Shown: positions 17,518 to 30,362, counted from the stretch's first letter. The stretch is 64,000 bases of DNA from Gonocerus acuteangulatus (GCA_946811695.1 OX328127.1:43689396-43753395), one strand, 5' to 3'. Program-made: numbers and translations. The notes: generated from the letters alone by a model not told the origin.

Positions 17518-17740
17518 TTCCTAAATGGTTGTGACAGGCCCAGTCAATTTAACACATCGGCTCCCTCCCTTGAGGCGATACCCTAAAGCAGCCAGCCTAA
17601 TCCCGGCATGATACTGCTCGCATATTAATAGCCCTGGTAATTGTTGCTGGCTTGTAGACGCACGCGTCGGGCCGTCGCTCTTTGATCCTCCACGACCCCT
17701 GCTAGTCGATTGAGAAATCAAGTAGCAACCCTCTTCTGGT
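17518..17740 (-). repeat. Dispersed repeat, possibly LTR-related (inverted partner near 19.2 kb)
   Basis: The motif GTGTTAAATTGAC...TGTCACAACCATTTAG read on the minus strand recurs on the plus strand at 19171-19215. Flanking sequence does not align further by eye, so the element boundaries and class are uncertain. Confidence 0.35.
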
Positions 17741-18439
17741 TCCCAGGGAACGTTTCGGCTTTAGAACTCCTCCGGAACGTTTCAATGGCTCCGCAGGGGA
17801 GGCTAAGTCCTTCTTGGATAAACTATATTCAGACTAGATGTTAAATTTTATTAAATGTCATAAGAAATGCATCTAAGAAAGCATTTACAGGAATACATTA
17901 AAGAGCCACCCATGTTAGCCGGTTTGGTTAGAAATATCATGTAATAATTCTCATTTACTGAGCCATCGCACATATTGTAATAAAAAGTGTAATACTTTTC
18001 CACTGTTCCGGAAAGTTATTCATCTCCGTAAATGTCTTGACAAATAAGACAAAGGAAATATGTAAAACACTTTTCATTTCATATATTTTATTTGGCCCGG
18101 CGGATTGTATTAACATTTTCATAGGGTTTTTGTATAAATGGCCTCATTCTTATGTACGCACTATATATATATTATCATATCTTTAGCAGGTCTATAGTGA
18201 TCTTTAAAATTACTAAATTCACTTAAACATGGACAGTTTATAATAAATTTTAAAGGTAGAAAAGAGTGGCTAATAACAAGAGGGACGTGAACCATTAACA
18301 TGACATATCAGTCAATTTATTGGTGAAGGAAAAATACAAATGTAAAAAATTAAAATAACAAAAAATGAAATTTACAAACTGGCACCAATAGATTTTACAT
18401 TTAGGGACTATACTTCTAGAAAGTGACAGTATCGAATTT

Positions 18440-18710
18440 CATCTGTAAATCCTTCGCACCATATTGGAACTTTAAGAATATATTCAGCCGGTGAGGGCAG
18501 ACCAGTTTATGAACTGTGCAACGAAACACTGCCCATGAAACATATACTGACAAAATGCGGAAGAAGAAAAAATGTATACGTACCAGTGGAATTGACCGAA
18601 CAGATTGTAGACATCATAATTAAACATCATAAATTATTAAAATTTAAATACATTAAAATTTACACCAACATTTTTTATTTTTATTATTCACCTTATATTA
18701 AATTATAGCA
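18440..18710 (+). pseudogene. LINE 3'-end fragment (zinc-knuckle region)
   Basis: Plus-strand translation contains PVYELCNETLPMKHILTKC followed by LTEQIVDIIIKHHKLLKF, the C...C...H...C pattern and helical tail seen at the C-terminus of Jockey/I-clade LINE proteins. Similar fragments occur at about 24.0 and 48.9 kb. No reverse transcriptase part is attached. Confidence 0.5.
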
Positions 18711-19170
18711 TTTCTACTAGAATTCTTTATTTTTCAATTATTTAATTCTTCCTAGGTTGGAGTTTTCATTTTCTTTTTTTATAATATAATTTGGTTCTAT
18801 TTTTTATTTTAACTTCCAACTTTTTAGGCAACTATATATAGTTCAAACAGACAGAGTTTCGCTGCACAAAAAAAAAATGAAAATAACTACGTCTCTATTT
18901 TTTTAACAAATTATTTTCTGTTCCTATTCCAAGCTTTCCAAAATACAGTAGAAATATGAAAGTTATGGAGTCGCGCTTTGTTTACGCAGTTTCGAGATTT
19001 TTAAACAATTTTTAATATTTGACGCAAGCGTGTATTCTAGTTTTCGATATAGGTTCTTCCATCGGGTCCGTATGGTCTAGAGACGCCCTCTGCTTTTGGC
19101 ATTCCATTTGCTGACGGGTGAAGCACGCGATACGAATCCTCCGATGTTGGTATGCCGATGTAGGGTTCTA

Positions 19171-19430
19171 CCAGGGAGTGTTAAATTGACCACCCGACGT
19201 AGGGTGTCACAACCATTTAGCCTTCTCTATGTCTCTCTCTCTCTCTCTCGTTATTCGAATTCCATCTCCTCTCTCCCGGCTCTTTTATATTGAATGTTTT
19301 TAATAACGACCCTTTGTTCCACTTTATCCTCGAGTAGGGGGTTATCTCTGTAACGGCCTCAATAAAACACTCTTGTCAACCTTACGCTTCGCGTATTTGG
19401 CTCTTTTTTTTTTTGTGTCGGTCTTTACAA
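19171..19430 (+). repeat. Candidate LTR-like segment with polyadenylation signal
   Basis: Begins around TGTCACAACC, contains a TC microsatellite (about 19231-19249), an AATAAA signal in CCTCAATAAAACACT near 19360-19374, and a T-rich stretch ending in ...TTTACA. This layout is LTR-like, but a matching second LTR and internal genes are absent. Low confidence. Confidence 0.3.
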
Positions 19431-20439
19431 ATTTTTTTTAGTATTTTTTTCAGTAGCTATAACCACATCAACAATACTACATTTTTATGAAGCTCATAAC
19501 TTTATTTATTTAAACAAATAAAACTGTTTATCATCTCCCTACAAGAGGAGAGAGGCTTAAGTATGGAAACTTTCTTAAGGCCCCTTACTTCTAACAATCT
19601 GAAGACGTTTTTCCTGTTCAGGCCAACTAGAAATGTCGATGACTTATAATTTATGTACCTCAGAAAAATAGGCCAAATGTATACATATATTTCGGTTTTA
19701 GATGGTCAGTAGGGAAATTTTGGCCATCTTAGAGAAAACATGGCCAGTAAGAAGAATCTGGAGAGACGTCCAGTAAAATATCATGCAGAGAACAACTACA
19801 CTTCTGGGGGAAGAAGCTGTACCCCGCCAACCATTGTAATATTTATGTGTCAAAGTTAGTTAACCTAGGGAATTTTCAACAAAAAACAATTTTCTAGGCG
19901 ATTGTCGTATTGCTTATTAATATCTTTCAATGAAGGAGTATTTTCTCTTCGCATCCAAAGTTCTAAGAGGGAAATTTACCAAATTTGAGCTGCGAACACA
20001 TGGTAATCTTTACCTACCCTATGGTTTGCATACCCATCCACATGATCACAAAGGCAAATACCAGTAAACTATATTAAGCAATCCTCGTACTTAATCTAGA
20101 TTAATTTTAGGTATGATGATACAAGTGTCAAGAAAATGCTAAGTGTAAAAGAAAAATTATTTTTGTATTTTATAGGCAGTAATCAATCATTAAGAACAGG
20201 TTATACAAGTTCGAAACTCCATTAAAAATGATCTACTTGTCTCGCATCAAATTATCCCTCTTCAAGAGAATGGCAATTATCTAAAATACTAGTTCTTCAC
20301 CCTAACCGTAAAAGGGGCGAATCTTCTGTTGAAAGAGCAACGTCAAGACTTAGTGAGGGCCTAAGGATCACTTCTAGATCACACTGGTGCAGTTTTAAGA
20401 AAGTTTGTAAATATTTAAACCTCTATTTAATGATTGAAC

Positions 20440-20655
20440 TTTAATTTAATTTAATTTTAACGTCCATTTATTATTAACGACGAATTTTAGGACGGGCTAT
20501 CTATAGGTTACCACCCTTTTCTAGCCAGGATAGGGGTGATGCCTTTTCTTTTTTCTAAAGAAAAGACACCACCCCTAGTGGGAATCGAACCCACGACCTT
20601 TGGCACGGAGTGTTAAATGCTCACGCCTTATAACCCTCACGGCCAACGGGTCTCC
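20440..20655 (-). repeat. tRNA-derived SINE
   Basis: On the minus strand a tRNA-like head starts GGAGACCCGTTGGCCGTGAG and carries a B-box (GGTTCGATTCC). It is followed by a body with GGGTGGTAACCTATAGATAG and a tail TTAATAATAAATGGACGTTA. The same body/tail recurs at 60282-60350, 50018-50160 and, as a fragment, 38355-38395. Confidence 0.75.
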
Positions 20656-21046
20656 AGATTGAACTTTAACGTATATAATCTCTTTCGAAAATCACTATAA
20701 AACTATGTGTCAACGACTTTATTTTGGTTCTCAGGGATCCGCCTCTCTAATAAATAATGGTTTCGGCCATTCTGCTTTTTCCTTTTGCACAATACGAGTT
20801 GATATATATATATATTCTTGCATATTAATCTAGAAACCTTGCGTTTAATCTTTTTTCTATTCTACTACATTATCTTAGCCTCTTCACTGGCAGATGCTGC
20901 CCTTGTTGAATTTTCTTTGGATAAGGAAAACGCCTAAACCTATTAGACCGAGTTTCCTTACACTTCTATCATTGCTTTTAGGGTATGGTATAAGACTTTC
21001 CTTGTAACACCGATTTCTTTCAAATTTTGTACAACAACGTATTTTG

Positions 21047-21240
21047 GCCAACGGCCATAGCCACGTTGAATACACCGGTTCTCGTAGATCACCGAAGTTA
21101 AGCAACGTCGGGCGTGGCCAGTACCTGAATGGGTGACCGACCACGTGCTGTTGGCATTAGAAAAGGGTGGCAACCTGTAGATAGCCCGGCGCTAATAGCC
21201 AAACAGTTGATGTGCCGTAAAAAAAAAGAAAAAAAAAGAA
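21047..21240 (+). repeat. 5S rRNA-derived SINE
   Basis: Bases 21047-21155 match 5S rRNA from GCCAACGGCCATA through AAGTTAAGCAACGTCGGGCG to the terminal TGTTGGC, but lack about 12 bases of the 3' internal part. A SINE body (GGGTGGCAACCTGTAGATAG) and tail (GCGCTAATAGCC...GTGCCGTAAAAAA) follow. GTATTTTG flanks both sides (21039-21046 and 21241-21248), the target-site duplication of a retroposed copy, so this is not a functional 5S gene. Confidence 0.85.
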
Positions 21241-21843
21241 GTATTTTGATGCACTAAACACGAATCCGTTAAAAAAAAAATGACTCAACTAGGAAAGAAG
21301 TTATTAAGCACTAAAGTTCACTGTTATAAGGGTTATGAGAGCTAATGTAAACAACTAAATTTGTCAACATGCGCATGCGCAGGTATGGAAAAGTCCGTAA
21401 TAAAGAAGTCTAATTGAAATTTACCATCAATTATTTAAATTCAACAGCAGTTATTTATTCACAAACATTTTTTTAAATAATGATACATTCTTCACATTTC
21501 TTGTTTAGTTCATGAAAAGTATTGTATAACAGAAATCTCTTAATAACTAGCTAATGCCTTTATAATTATTAGTTCGTTCTAATTCGCGCCTGCTGAACTT
21601 TGATTGTCAACATACATTTATTTTATAAAAAAACTAGCTATGAAGTTGCACGAATTTATTATTCTCATCCACAATAGAGAATATGAAAGCGCGTCGTTCA
21701 TAAATATGAAGAGCGCTAAAAGGCATTTTTCGGTGCAATTGGGGATTTGTATCCAGCGAACATCGCGCCTGAAAAAGAAGAAAGTTAAGAAGGATGTCTA
21801 GGAGGATAAGAAGAATGTTTAGTACGACTTTTAGGCATACATA

Positions 21844-21999
21844 CTATGCGTTTCCGCTCGCTACGCTCGCTCAAGAAGATATCAAAACCCTGGTCAATTT
21901 AACTCGCTAAAATTAATAGAATTCTATTAGTTTTAGCGAGTTGGATTGACTAGGGTTTTGATATCTTCTTGAGCGAGCGTAGCGAGCGGAAACGCATAG
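21844..21999. repeat. 156-bp near-perfect palindrome
   Basis: Two 78-bp arms meet at the EcoRI-like GAATTC (centre 21921/21922) with few mismatches. The arms include CGCTCGCTACGCTCGCTCAA and its complement. Such a sequence could extrude as a long hairpin. Confidence 0.95.
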
Positions 22000-22269
22000 C
22001 ACGTCTGCCCATACGCAACAGGTGACGACGGGTGAGGATGCCCTTAAAATTGACAATATTTTTGAATAAATGGTTTATGAAGATTTCAAATGAGAGATCT
22101 TTGTTTCCCAATGTTACATATCTGCGCATGCGCATGTTTACAAATATGCGGTTTACGCCTACTTTTATAACCTTCCTAACAGTGAACTTTAGTGCTTAAT
22201 AACTTCTTTCCTAGTTGAATGCGAACTTTTTTTTTTTTTAACGGATTCGTGTTTAGTGCATCAAAATAC

Positions 22270-22338
22270 GTTATTATTATTATTTTATTATTATTTTTTT
22301 TTTTACGGCGCATCTACATCTTGGCCATTAGCACCGGG
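22270..22338 (-). repeat. Truncated SINE in the right palindrome arm
   Basis: Minus-strand sequence GCCCGGTGCTAATGGCC...GCGCCGT plus an A/AAT-rich tail lies between two CAAAATAC copies (22262-22269 and 22339-22346), the complement of the GTATTTTG duplication of the left-arm SINE. The 5S head is missing. Confidence 0.8.
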
Positions 22339-22464
22339 CAAAATACGTTATTGTACAAAATTTGAAAGAAATCGGTTTTGAGGACGCTAAACTTCAGTTT
22401 TACCTTTTAATTATTTGGTAAACAAACATTTCGATACTACAAGGTTATTAATAAATTGAGAACG

Positions 22465-22519
<55 letters not shown>
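22465..22519 (+). repeat. Poly(A) tract, 55 bp
   Basis: Uninterrupted adenines, probably the tail of an unrecognised retroposon. Confidence 0.95.
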
Positions 22520-22521
<2 letters not shown>

Positions 22522-23879
22522 ACAGAACTTATGAACCTACTTTACTGATTTGTAGATGTGGTAAATGAAAACCTAGTCGGATTACTCAGCATGATTACAG
22601 TTTACAAATTTATCATCCTATTATTTAAACCAAATTTATTGAATATCTAGATTTACAAGCTGTATAAGAGAGTGACTAATAAAGAAATATGTACTCACCA
22701 AGAAGAGAAGCTTCATCTATGAAGTTTGTTGCTTCACTCAAGTTTGCATACCACACACAAGAGCTTTCTGCTCTGGGGGCAGACCTTCCCCGGATGCCAG
22801 CCCTAAACCTCAAGATATTAGTCTAATAAGGAGAGTCGGCGGTCTCTTTGCTCGGGGTCTCGCAAGGAAAGCAATTTGGCCCTCTGTCTCTCTCGCTCTC
22901 TCTCTCTAACTCTATACAAATTTCTCCTTCGGAGCGTGAATACTCCCCTAGAGCAGAGCAAGCGAAATTTTGCGCTGCGGCTTACATACAGCCATCAAAG
23001 TAACCCGTTCCGGTCGATGAACATGGTCGGTAATTAATATTTCGTTGTCACTGATCAAAGGTTCGAAAGGACTGGGAGAATTTTTAATATTTCACGCTTC
23101 TATAGACGAAGCCGCTTTTAGTGAAACTGAGTTATCGGAGGGTGCAATAAAGTAATGATACAAAGGGCATTGGTATTTGCATGAGGAGCTATTCACAGGC
23201 TTAAAACTTACAACTACCAGGATGTAAATATCAAGAAGATGTAACTTTTCAAATTTACTGTTTTATAGATGACATCTTAATTTGGATGAATGTTAAATAT
23301 ACATCTTCAACTCATTCTCCATTTCCTTTTAATTAGTATTCTTTAGATTAGTTAAAACATCGCCAAATACATTAGCCTTCTAAATATATTACAGAATATA
23401 TTAGGAAGGTAATGGATTTAGAATGATACAAATATCAAAATTTTTGTGCCGTCTTATTGAATTAACTTGCTATGCTGTAATAATTCTGTGAATAATTCGT
23501 GATGTACCGTGTGATTAAGATAATTCAATGAAATATTCATCATTCACTAAAAATTTATTTGAATAATCATTTATTCAAATAATGCCCAACACTGATCTAC
23601 TGATCTGTACCCATTATCTCTCTTCTGCGGATTCATTGTCCTTTACGGCATAGTCTTTTCTTATGAAGTAGGCCGGCTTCCTCTATAAATTTGTTTGTAT
23701 TTCTGAGTCTTTCAAATCATCATAACTTAAATAAAGCCATGATATAAAATTCTCTATCACGTACCAATATCACTAATAGAGTAATCCCCAAGTTATCGTA
23801 TGTTAATAAATATAATACATTATTTAAAATGTGTTTATTTCTATATTAAATTAGAGATGCGGGCATTAACACTCACCAA
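22520..23879. other. No gene supported
   Basis: Contains a TC-rich microsatellite near 22880-22908 and AT-rich sequence. No repeat family or coding sequence is recognised. Confidence 0.4.
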
Positions 23880-24240
23880 ACAATCCTTCATAACAGCCAA
23901 CTAGACAGTACGAACAAACAAGGGAACCTCAAGATATAAGGGGGATACCTCAAGGGAACTGAGGACAGTGAAGACTGGCTTTCGACATACAGAAGATCCA
24001 GACTAAGTATCGGACACAATCGTGAGACCCACGAGTACCTTATGATTAAAAAGGCCCAACCTACGTGCAGAACTTGTAATTCAGAACTCACAATCAAGAA
24101 TATACTGACAGACTGCCATATGGCAGAAGCTTAACGTCCCAATTGACTTGACAGAACTCGGAGATGACAGCCACCACATTGACAAAATACTCAAACATTT
24201 AAAGGACGTAAACATTTACAACAAAACAAACAAAAACAAA
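23880..24240 (+). pseudogene. LINE 3'-end fragment
   Basis: Broken plus-strand frames give IGHNRETHEYLMIKKAQPTC then C...LTIKNILTDC (the IGHxRxTHxYL...C..C...H..C pattern after the RNase H domain of I/Jockey LINEs), then LTELGDDSHHIDKILKHLKD. Stops and frame changes mark it as dead. Confidence 0.65.
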
Positions 24241-25674
24241 ATATTAGGTAAATACCAAGCAAAAATTTCTGGTTAAAATATTATGAAATTAATATTTAAG
24301 GGTACCATTATGTTAAGATAAAAGTATTGAAAAAAATTCAATTCGCCAAACACCCAATAATAAATAAATAAACGAAAAAGGCCCTTTTGTCACCACTTTT
24401 TATTTTTTGCTGTCCATGTTCTACTTTTTTGCTGATTTATTCGCTTTTTTAGTAAATAAGTAATTCAGTTGTCAAATAGATCGTCATGTAGGTAGGAAGG
24501 GAGCACAAACATTTTCTTCCCAAGAAGAAGTAAGATATTTCAATCGATGTCCCATAGAGAGTACAATTTCCCTTTTAAAATACTTCGATAAAAAGGTAGT
24601 GCAAAAAAAAAAAAAAAGAAACTTGTTCACCTGTACGAAAAAAAAGTAACAAAACAGCCTAGGAAAGAAGATAAAGAAAAAAAGTTTGTATAAGAAAATG
24701 GCGGTAGAAGTGTAATTAATTGTGAGGGGTGCTGGTAGGGGCGCTGTGTTTGACCTTGCCCCTCGCCGGTTTAATATCGAGGCACCCCCAGTCATCTATC
24801 AGGCCCCAAACAGACAAGAGTTTTATTAAAACTCCCAGCTCTCCGTCAATAGCCCCAAGCTTCGTCTCCCTTCTCTACACATGAAGAAGCCACCAACTCT
24901 CCAGCGATTCTCCTGCTCCCCGCTCTCCTTCCAAGCTTTGTCTTATAATAGAAGGAGTATTTCTTTCTACAGAATCCTTCTTATAAAAGGAGGGCGCTTT
25001 CTTTGCTTCGCCCGTCATACTCCCTCCCAAATAAAAGTTTTCCTTTACTGGGTCGTGTTTACACATAAGTTTCACGTAGGACCTACTTTCCCGCAATCTC
25101 CCGTACACGTGTTTTAGGTCATTCTCTTTCTTCCCTTTATCCAATAAGAATTGACATTTATATTCATAGACATTAATCTAGAATTTTGAACTGTTTTCTA
25201 ATAATTCTCAATCTTCCCAAATGCAGACACTTTCAGCAGCTCTTTCTGTAATCCTCAGAGGTTGTATTATTTGTAGGTGACCCTTCAGCCGTGGAGCAGA
25301 ACCAAATATAGCCCTGAGGATGGTTGCAAGGGTTGCTGAATGTGCTTACCGCCCAAAGTAAAACTTCTTCAAAATTTCAATTAGATCAGCTAAATGTATC
25401 TATCTCGAGGCCACTGCTTATCAATCGGCCTGGTAGGATTGTCTGGGTACGAGATAATTTTAAATGGAACTTTTCTAAATGGATTTTAGCAAGGTCAAGG
25501 AACCACTTACTTAGGTAGATGCTTTCCGTTTTACTAAATCCTTATAAGGATTTTCTAAGAATAATAAGAAGACTAGCCTTTTATTATTACTATCGTCTTG
25601 TATGTTCCTGGGATGACCACGCGAAGTACTTGTACCTCAGGTTGTTTCTTGTTTCATTCGTTCTGAGCTGTTTA
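24241..25674. other. No gene supported
   Basis: AT-rich host sequence with a locally GC-richer stretch at 24780-25100. Overlapping open frames on both strands there show no known domain. Confidence 0.35.
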
Positions 25675-25819
25675 TTGCGCGGTTCCTCCTTCCCTCCGTA
25701 GGGAGAATACTCGAATATGAAGTTGACCTGATGGCGCAATCCGGAAGTGCCGAATAGAAAATTTCACGTTTGAACCAATAGATCTCTAAAAAATGGAGGT
25801 TCAAATTTGGAATACATAT

Positions 25820-25880
<61 letters not shown>

Positions 25881-26300
25881 TATATTTGTCTGTTTGCTTT
25901 CTCATCAGCTCAGGTCGGTTCGTTAACAAGCAGAATCCGTCTACCGGTACAAGGCTTTTAGAGCAACATTCGCGCGAAAAAAATGGATACGCCGACGTTT
26001 TCGACTTCATATTCTTGCAGGTACTCGTTTTATAGGTTCCTTAATACAGGGCAACGAATGAAACTATTTTCAATGCGATGTCTCTTACCGTTTACGTGAA
26101 AGATCGATACAAATAAGTTTCCAAACTAATTTTCAGTTTGGGTATTCGGAAACGATTGATTCAGTTGAAACTTGTTTCAGATGTTTGAAATTCATCTTAT
26201 CTAAGATAGTTGATTTTTGGTTCCGTTTGGAGTTAAGGATGATGCACAAAACGTTTTGGGAATTTCGCATATTTTCTAAAATAATACCATTTTTAAGGCG
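25675..26300 (+). repeat. Family X repeat copy with internal (TA)n
   Basis: Begins with GCGCGGTTCCTCC, contains CCGGAAGTGCCGA, then about 65 bp of (TA)n at 25821-25884, a GCGCGAAAAAAATGGATACG block and GTTTGGAGTTAAGGATG. The same order occurs at 44851-45600 (same strand) and 41440-42522 and 42957-44390 (opposite strand). Confidence 0.75.
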
Positions 26301-26940
26301 GTATATAGACACAAATACACAGACACACATATGAATGTTACAGGTCTTTTATAAGAGGACGCGAACTCATTTTCTTTTAGTACTCTTTCATTCATTTAAT
26401 AAAGCCCCTGATCCATTCGGGCCTTTGGGTTTCATTTATTGTTTTCTCTGACATCACTTCTATTTGTAAAATTTGTGTCTAGAGATAACTCTGTCAACCA
26501 CTTCCGCTGAATATATCTTTGCTTTTTCCGCATCAATTATGATTTGTGCCATACACCACAATGAAGATACTTTTTAAACATTCTCTTAAAAGTCCAACCT
26601 CAATTTCTTTGAAATGGCCTAATAATTATACATTTTCCCAATATAATTAAGTGTAATTTAATTAATCCTTATCCGTAAGTCTAGGAAGTATCAAAATAGC
26701 TTAACGCTGTTTTTCTTGTTAAAGACATTACACGCCACCATCTTGAGATAAGATTGCCTCAATAGAAGAATCAATTGGTATCAGGCGAACCTCTTCGTCG
26801 AAGAAGGGAAAAATTGTCTCCCCCCCCACCCGACTCCCGCGAATTTAATAACATTAAAATATAATATAATGGCGGAAGAGAAGGAAAGCCGTAAGAGTGG
26901 AGCCGTTGCTAGCATCTGTTGTAACCACGCCGGCTGTTCC

Positions 26941-27013
26941 TCCCTTGTCGCTTTTATACACTCCCCACACGCCTATTTCCAACAAGCAACACATACACGG
27001 TGCTCTTTTAGTT

Positions 27014-27065
<52 letters not shown>

Positions 27066-28090
27066 CATCTCTAATTTAATTTAAATAATACTTTATTTTT
27101 CATTTTTTTATTTTAAGTTTTAGTATTTTAGAAATATTTCTTCCTTGGGTTGCTTTCTTTCAGCAACGCCCGCTGATCCACCTTGTTGCTTTTATACACT
27201 CCCCACACGCCTATTTCCAACAATCAATAGGTACCTACACGAGGCTCTTTTAGTTACAAATAAACAGGGGGTATCGCAAGTTAATAACAATGCTTCAGAG
27301 GGTTAAACTAGACAAAAAATGTTGTTCAACACTACGAACCACACATTTATATTTCACTCCGTTCCAGACATGTGCCGTTATAAAGTTTCTTTAGAAAAAA
27401 ACCGTATTTTTTTTATTACAACTCTAATTTTCTCTGCTTGTATACATTTATTTCAGTAATCCAACTACTTTTTGGAAATCAGCATTAGATTTCCTTAAAG
27501 GCCAATGCACATTCAATGTTCGCAATCATCTTATTAAACTGCAATATCAATTCAAAAACTATAAATTAATATAAGCTTTTGGACAACGCTTCGAAAAACA
27601 ATCATGCAGACTGTCGAATCTCACAAAAGTTGTCAAATTTAACCAGCTTTCCTACCGTATACTCAGAACTGAGATTATCTCTCAATTTCATGATTTTATT
27701 GGAATTCTAGTGTGAAAAAACATCAAAAAAATAAAATTAATATAATATATGATTTTCTAAAGAACCTTTAGAACGACAGATGTATGTAACGAAGTGAGAT
27801 AGAAATGAGTGGTTTTTGGTGTTGAACCACCTGTATGTCTAGTTTCTCCCCCTGAAGTATTGTCATTAACTTGCGATACACCCTGTATAAATTTTCCATT
27901 TACAATTTAATTTAAATAATAACTACTATATTTTTCATTTTTTTTTTTAAGTATTATTATTTTTGAAATATTTCTTCCTTGGGTATCTTTTTTTCAGGAA
28001 CACCAGGTGATCCACCCTTCTTGCTATTATATACTCACCACACGCTTATTTCCACACGTATACGCTGCTCTTTTAATTACAAATATTTAT
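26941..28090. repeat. Three direct copies of a promoter-like repeat, split by a MITE
   Basis: A unit containing CTTTTATACACTCCCCACAC and GCTCTTTTAGTTACAAAT occurs at about 26941-27016, 27181-27260 and 28018-28083. AAATATTTCTTCCTTGGGT blocks precede the second and third. A (TA)n tract lies at 27019-27062. The second and third copies are separated by the MITE at 27265-27885. Confidence 0.75.
27265..27885. mobile_element. Tc1/mariner-type MITE, 621 bp
   Basis: Termini CAGGGGGTATCGCAAGTTAA and the complement CAGGGTGTATCGCAAGTTAA are inverted repeats that continue for about 45 bp through ACTTCAG and AAACTAGAC. Bordering TA/TATA fits TA-target insertion. No open frame exists inside, so it is non-autonomous. 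Confidence 0.85.
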
Positions 28091-29734
28091 GTATATCTTC
28101 TATCTATAATTTAGTTTACTTTTATTTTCATTTTTTACTTTTTATTTTCTTTATTCTGGAATATTACTTAACTGGAAGCCATTGGGCATTTTTCCTTCTA
28201 TTTTAGGGATAAACAGATAAATGACGACGACTGAATGACCTAATTCAAAAATACCAATAAAAAATGTTGAATAAACATTCTAGCAGATTATTCTTATTCA
28301 GGAATGCTCTTACCTTGTGAGGATTGTGCTTAGTTATGTACTTGCGTGAGAGACTTTGTAATCAAAATAGGCGGTTCATTGAGTCATACATTAACACTTT
28401 GAAGCAGTTAAATTGCCAAGGAAGCTACTACAATTTTCTTCTTATAAATTTCTCAATCATACCAGATATGAACAACATATGTAACCATGCTAATATGATA
28501 CTTTTTTACGAACGGGACGTTCGCCCTTTGGTCTTACAAAGTGAGATAAACTTGAGAAAACCTCTACCCTTATTACCCATTGGCTTTGATAAATTGTCCT
28601 GAGGGAGTTGCACATATAAGTGCTAATAGAGCCAACATACAAAGGTAAATCCCTTGAGGTTAATCTACCAGAACAAGGAGCAAGGGAGATAGTAAAGGTG
28701 GCCTCCCGGGCAACAAGTAATTAAATCTGATAACTCTAAGCAAATGCCCAGAAGCCGAGCAGTAACTGCGGCCAGACAATGCTTCTACCGAGAGTGTTAA
28801 TGAAACAACCCCAGCCCGCCCTCACAATATCCCTAAAGCCCTCGGCCGTAAGCCTGGATTACTAGGGGCTATTTCTTAACGTTAGTCACCATTTAAATGT
28901 CAGCAACGCTCGCGTTATTAAAAATCTCCCTTCTCAATTCGAAATACCACCGCGACGTAGATTGCGATTCACAAATCTGGAAATTCGTTCATTTAGAAGG
29001 TTTTCTGAAGAAAAAGGGTCAAATAATGAAATAAAAGTTTTAATATATAAGATAAACAAAATAAAAATGTATATAAATAATTGCTTAGTGTACTCGAAAG
29101 TAACTATCATGAAAAATGTCTTCAAATCTTCATTGATCCGAAATAGTAAAGACCCTCTTAATTTTTGGTAACCACGAACAGAAACGTATATGCGGGTTGA
29201 TTCGTCAAATAGTTGATTATATACTTCAAATGCAATTGAAAAATTATTTTAAGATTTGGTCAGTTTCCGAAAAGCGTTTTTATTGAATAGGAAGCATAAA
29301 TAAGAATCTAAGTTAAGTGATAGATAGATAGATAGATATGGAATTTCGCGCTCTACAACTAGGTTGTTTGCGCCTTCCAATATGTTGGTTCGAAAAGGTT
29401 TGGGTTCTTTTATAAATATTTGCTTTAGGTATTTAATTAAATTTTGAGACGTCTGTGCGTTAGTGGGATAGGTGTAGTTCTTTGCCTATGTGTAGTAGTG
29501 TTATGCTTTGTTTAGTTACAAAATGTTAAAAATAATTAGATGCAGATTATATAATTTATTAGTTAAAGACCATTACAATCATTATCTTAAAATCCAATAT
29601 GGCAATTATAATTTAAACCAAGACTATTATAATTTAAACTAAGACTATGGCAATTATAATTTAAATTAAGAGAATTATAAAGTTAGACCAATTACAATCT
29701 TTTCGTAAACTTGATCAATGTAATATTGATGTGA

Positions 29735-29785
<51 letters not shown>

Positions 29786-30362
29786 CCCCTTTTTTATTAT
29801 TTTTTTTAATACTTTTTTTTAAATTTTATTATTATTATTTTTTTTTTTATAATTAATCCTTTTTTTTATTATTCTTTTTTTTCATACATTTTGCAGGAGG
29901 TTTGCGTCCTTAAGGAATGACATTAAGAGGGGGATTGTTTGGGTTGAATCAGTGAGTTAAGTGGGAAGTACTTATACAAATAAATAAATATATTAAAAAT
30001 GTACTTATACTAATCGTTTAGTTATTGCTATATGAATTACAAATAATCATTAATGTAGAATGCACAAAAGTTGAACATTATAATTGTAATAAAAAGGAGA
30101 TGAGAGGTTTACATAAACCACAATCATCAACCAGAAATGAATTAAATAATATGCTGCTATTACCCTATCCTATCCTACATAAGAAAACCCTCATCATCTT
30201 AATCCCTTAAAATCTGGTTTTCCCCCTGTGTTTCAACTTAATAAGCACTAAATGAAAAAAAAAAAAAGAAAATCGAATGATATCCATACCACAATTAAAC
30301 AGCTGTAAATCACTTCCATTTTCAAGAGCATTTTATATCATTCTGTCTTTTATTTCAAACAA
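28091..30362. other. No gene supported; minor tandem and simple repeats
   Basis: Contains a short (GATA)n near 29323-29338, imperfect tandem copies of a TATAATTTAAAC-containing unit at about 29585-29690, a (TA)n at 29742-29782 and T-rich sequence at 29790-29880. Nothing codes convincingly. Confidence 0.45.

Larger units (their letters stand above)
21018..22385. repeat. Large inverted duplication with arms sharing an older SINE
   Basis: The outer arms (about 21018-21390 and 22125-22385) are reverse complements interrupted by indels. Blocks such as TTAAGCACTAAAGTTCACTG and CGTGTTTAGTGCATC match across arms. Both carry SINE sequence at the same site between GTATTTTG duplications. A 156-bp near-perfect palindrome (21844-21999) forms the centre. 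Confidence 0.85.

Noticed and set aside
19171..19430. Full LTR retrotransposon
   Set aside because: LTR-like signals are present but no second LTR, primer-binding site or gag/pol frame was found nearby.
20577..20654. tRNA gene at 20.6 kb and similar tRNA-like heads at 34.6, 36.4, 54.4 and 61.0 kb
   Set aside because: Only A- and B-boxes are preserved; acceptor and anticodon stems do not pair and SINE bodies follow.
21047..21155. Functional 5S rRNA gene
   Set aside because: About 12 bases of the 3' internal region are missing, a SINE body and A tail follow, and target-site duplications flank it; it is a retroposed SINE head.
24875..25144. Overlapping frames at 24.9-25.1 kb as a host exon
   Set aside because: No recognisable domain, no consistent splice sites, and both strands are equally open.
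25793..26035. Open frames through (TA)n tracts here and at 27.0, 35.8, 42.3, 44.0, 45.0, 48.6 and 52.2 kb
   Set aside because: Alternating Tyr-Ile codons come from the repeat itself and not from coding selection.
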